From: CAYMQB01 sp964392665
GTDB taxonomy: Bacteria; Hydrothermota; E44-bin80
Assembly (NCBI GenBank): GCA_964392665.1
Contig: CAYMQB010000043.1
Span: 1-24,625, forward strand
Reading direction: 5' to 3'
Length of the DNA: 24,625 bases
Under the pieces are notes generated by a model. The model was given only the letters and a program-made list of their open reading frames with translations, was not told the DNA's origin and did not search any database. Positions 23,025 through 24,625 of the stretch are shown piece by piece. Every line of letters starts with the position of its first letter. Position 1 is the stretch's first letter. The translations under genes and the position numbers were made by a program.

Positions 23025-24080
23025 TCATCTGTTATTATTTTTCTTTCCTTTGATAAAGTTTCTATAGAGTTTAATTACGGCTATTGCAGGATCAACCGAA
23101 TCACAAATATAGCTAATAACAGCGGCATAATCTGCACCTGCAGCCGCTACATTTCCTATATTGTAATCCCTTATACCTCCGATTGCCACGACCGGGATTT
23201 TCATCTTACTGCAAAACTTCCTTAAAATTGCAGACCCTTGAACGATTGCATTCTCTTTCGACTTCGTAGGATAAATACTGCCAAATGCAACATAGTCAGC
23301 TCCGTCTCCCTCCGCTCTCTTTGCTTCTTCAAGCGAATGAGTAGATACACCAATGGTGAAATCAAAACCTACAAGTTTCCTTGCGTCCAGAATGGACATA
23401 TCATCCTGCCCTATGTGAACACCGTCGGCATTCGCAGTTAGTGCAATATCTATTCTGTCGTTAACTATGAATGTAATTCCGTTTTTTGCCGTGATCTTTC
23501 TTATCTCTTTTGCAACGGTAACCTGCTCCTTTGCCGGCATTTCCTTGCATCTTATTTGAATTGCAGATACAGGAGCATCGGAAACAGCCTTCGCAATTTC
23601 AATCAGTTTTTTCCTTTTTGCGTCTGGTAAAATTACATATATTCCCTGTTTAGAGAAGTGTTTCTTTGAAAATATTATTCTCTGAATATCTTTCTCTATT
23701 GAATACAGCAAAAATCTTGATTTCTTCATAAGGTGGGATTTTCTGATAGAAATAAGTTTACCCATCTCTTCAAGAGTTCTCAATGACTCTTCCGCCCTTT
23801 TGATGTTACGGTCGATAACCTCCTTAAGATTCTCTCTCTTATCCTCGATCCTCGATACTCCCCTTCCAACATCACTCTCAGCATCTCTCGCACTCAAAAA
23901 ATCTTTCGCTCTAAAGGAAAAGACCTCTCTAATCCTATGCCTGAGATTCTTTAACCGCAAAGTAATTTCCTTATCGCTGAACCTCAGGCGCAAGATATCT
24001 TCAAGAACACGTAAACCTTCACAGCTACGATTCACATTTACATCGATAATTCTTAACACACTTTTTTCTTTTAGCTTCAT
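23025..24080 (-). CDS. thiE: ThiD2-ThiE fusion: thiamin phosphate synthase with N-terminal ThiD2-like domain
   Basis: The 351-residue protein has an alpha-helical N-terminal domain (about 8-135) with the ThiD2-like pattern I-I-D-V-N-x-N-R-x-x-E-G-L-R-V-L-E-D and L-R-H. This family has been proposed to act on HMP-phosphate. The C-terminal ThiE TIM barrel (about 145-345) joins HMP-PP to thiazole phosphate; it shows I-Q-I-R-C-K-E (174-180), V-N-D-R-I-D (206-211), G-V-H-I-G-Q-D-D-M (220-228), F-G-S-I-Y-P-T-K-S-K (266-275) and V-V-A-I-G-G-I. Together with downstream thiC it covers pyrimidine synthesis and coupling. A weak ribosome binding site precedes the ATG at 24080. A TPP riboswitch lies more than 300 bases upstream. 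Confidence 0.92.
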   Translation of the reverse strand: MKLKEKSVLRIIDVNVNRSCEGLRVLEDILRLRFSDKEITLRLKNLRHRIREVFSFRAKDFLSARDAESDVGRGVSRIEDKRENLKEVIDRNIKRAEESLRTLEEMGKLISIRKSHLMKKSRFLLYSIEKDIQRIIFSKKHFSKQGIYVILPDAKRKKLIEIAKAVSDAPVSAIQIRCKEMPAKEQVTVAKEIRKITAKNGITFIVNDRIDIALTANADGVHIGQDDMSILDARKLVGFDFTIGVSTHSLEEAKRAEGDGADYVAFGSIYPTKSKENAIVQGSAILRKFCSKMKIPVVAIGGIRDYNIGNVAAAGADYAAVISYICDSVDPAIAVIKLYRNFIKGKKNNNR

Positions 24081-24395
24081 CTTCAGTCACGGATAACATC
24101 AATTTCACCACAGAGACACAGAGAAAACATCACTATATCTCGTCATCAGTCAATAGCCATTGGTTAATGGTCATTTGCCTTGGGCGTATGAAAAACATAG
24201 GTTTAGGTTGAGCTTGAGGTTAGAATTACACACCAGGCCTATTTCGTCATTGCGAGTCTTCTTTCATAATTTCTTCTGAAGCAATCTCATATCGTATAGC
24301 ATCAAGGTTTTAACCAATTCAACCAATCAAACTTTTCCTCTCCCAAATTTTCGTAATTTCGCCTTCAACACAGTCTAGCACAGAGGTACAAAGAG
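24081..24395. other. Long thiamin operon leader with decayed repeats
   Basis: This non-coding stretch separates the riboswitch terminator from the ThiD2-ThiE start. It holds a REP-like unit (24246-24290), CCACAGAGACACAGAG-type remnants (24108-24124), a similar fragment near 24379-24398, and a low-complexity CCAAT-rich piece (24312-24345) resembling 21561-21605. No gene or further riboswitch was seen in it. Confidence 0.7.
24246..24290. repeat. REP-like unit inside the thiamin leader
   Basis: It starts GTCATTGCGAG (24246-24256) and ends GCAATCTCAT (24281-24290), with a diverged centre. It is the same family as the clusters at 4185-4300 and 4602-4764, here as a single copy lacking the palindromic AGGGCT centre. 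Confidence 0.75.
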
Positions 24396-24424
24396 AAAAG
24401 GTTAAGCAGCGCCTAACCCTTTTT
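24396..24424 (-). terminator. Attenuator terminator after the TPP aptamer
   Basis: On the minus strand, AAAAGGGTTAGG and CTTAACCTTTT form a stem with one bulged G, followed by TTTTCTCTTT. It lies directly after the aptamer, as expected for TPP-triggered transcription termination. Confidence 0.75.
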
Positions 24425-24426
24425 AT

Positions 24427-24512
24427 GGTTTCCTCCGCTGGTATTATCCAACAGGTTCAAAGGGTCATCCCCAACGGGATTTCTCAGCACCATGCTCCCC
24501 TACCTCAGCATA
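24427..24512 (-). promoter_or_regulatory. TPP (THI element) riboswitch aptamer
   Basis: The minus strand contains the conserved THI-box parts in order: GGGGAGC, GCTGAGA, CCCTTTGAACCTG and GGATAATACCAGCG, ending AGGAAACC. These match the TPP aptamer in sequence and spacing. It should sense thiamin diphosphate and control the thiE-thiC operon through the adjoining terminator. Confidence 0.95.
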
Positions 24513-24533
24513 ACCTGACAAAGAACTAACAAT

Positions 24534-24562
24534 AAGATAGCACTCTACCACACTCTTGTCAA
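24534..24562 (-). promoter_or_regulatory. Sigma70-type promoter of the thiamin operon
   Basis: On the minus strand TTGACA (24562-24557) is followed after 17 bases by TATCTT (24539-24534). The start would lie near 24527, just before the riboswitch, giving a leader of about 447 bases to the ATG. Confidence 0.8.
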
Positions 24563-24590
24563 GGTAAAAAGGGGGGGGGAAATACCGAGA

Positions 24591-24608
24591 TGCTGAAAAA
24601 ATTCAGCA
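24591..24608. repeat. TGCTGAA/TTCAGCA hairpin, second copy
   Basis: TGCTGAA and TTCAGCA form a 7-base stem around AAAA. It shares flanks with the copy at 19558-19576 and follows a run of nine G at 24571-24579. Confidence 0.55.
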
Positions 24609-24625
24609 TAACAACTTTACCGTAA

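Noticed and set aside
24571..24579. Run of nine G
   Set aside because: It could be a slippage site or sequencing artefact in a non-coding gap; nothing suggests phase variation of a gene.

Overview
The window looks like a chromosomal segment of a moderately AT-rich, diderm (Gram-negative-type), probably anaerobic bacterium. Evidence for an outer membrane is a predicted beta-barrel protein ending in an aromatic residue, a PilY1/minor-pilin type IV pilus cluster, a LolA-like protein and a lipobox lipoprotein. The NusG-domain-II plus Gx-transporter pair, the short ThiC and the ThiD2-ThiE fusion are common in anaerobes and uncultured phyla. A candidate phylum such as WOR-3, TA06 or Cloacimonadota would fit, but that placement is a guess from gene style. 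No rRNA, tRNA, CRISPR array or transposase gene was seen.

Layout. 1-135: tandem REP-like repeats. 164-1085 (+): NusG domain II protein and Gx/Hpre_diP_synt_I membrane protein. 1043-4170 (-): a PilS/NtrB-like histidine kinase followed by two minor pilin-type genes. 4185-4764: two REP-like clusters flanking a GIY-YIG nuclease gene. 4775-7621 (-): a large secreted protein with about 12 copies of a ~27-residue D-x-x-G-x-D-x-Y repeat and a C-terminal HEAT domain, with its own sigma70 promoter. 7622-8092: regulatory intergenic region with two sigma54 (-24/-12) promoter matches. 8093-14435 (+): pilus operon of four pilin-like genes (FimU/GspH, PilV, PilW, PilX/GspK types), a LolA-like gene, pilY1 and an Ig-like lipoprotein, closed by a strong terminator. 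14800-19537 (+): poly-gamma-glutamate cluster pgsB-pgsC-pgsW, followed by a secreted protein made of two homologous halves and an outer-membrane barrel. 19609-21517 (-): a 63-residue cysteine protein and an ABC-2-like permease. 21694-24562 (-): thiamin operon (ThiD2-ThiE fusion, then thiC) behind a sigma70 promoter, TPP riboswitch and terminator.

How the parts fit. The kinase and the sigma54 promoters fit PilS-PilR-type control of pilus genes, although no PilR is in the window. The minor pilins, PilY1 and lipoprotein should form a priming/tip complex for the pilus. PgsB, PgsC and PgsW should make and move poly-gamma-glutamate across the inner membrane; the two following genes are candidates for its passage through the periplasm and outer membrane. 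Thiamin pyrimidine and thiamin phosphate synthesis are under TPP feedback.

The points most worth attention are: (1) the GIY-YIG gene embedded in, and partly terminated by, REP-like repeats and bounded by a 9-bp direct repeat; (2) the regular 27-residue repeat protein; (3) the extended pgs cluster with two unrecognised envelope genes; (4) the duplicated sigma54 promoter module; (5) a TPP riboswitch separated from its gene by a repeat-bearing leader of more than 300 bases.
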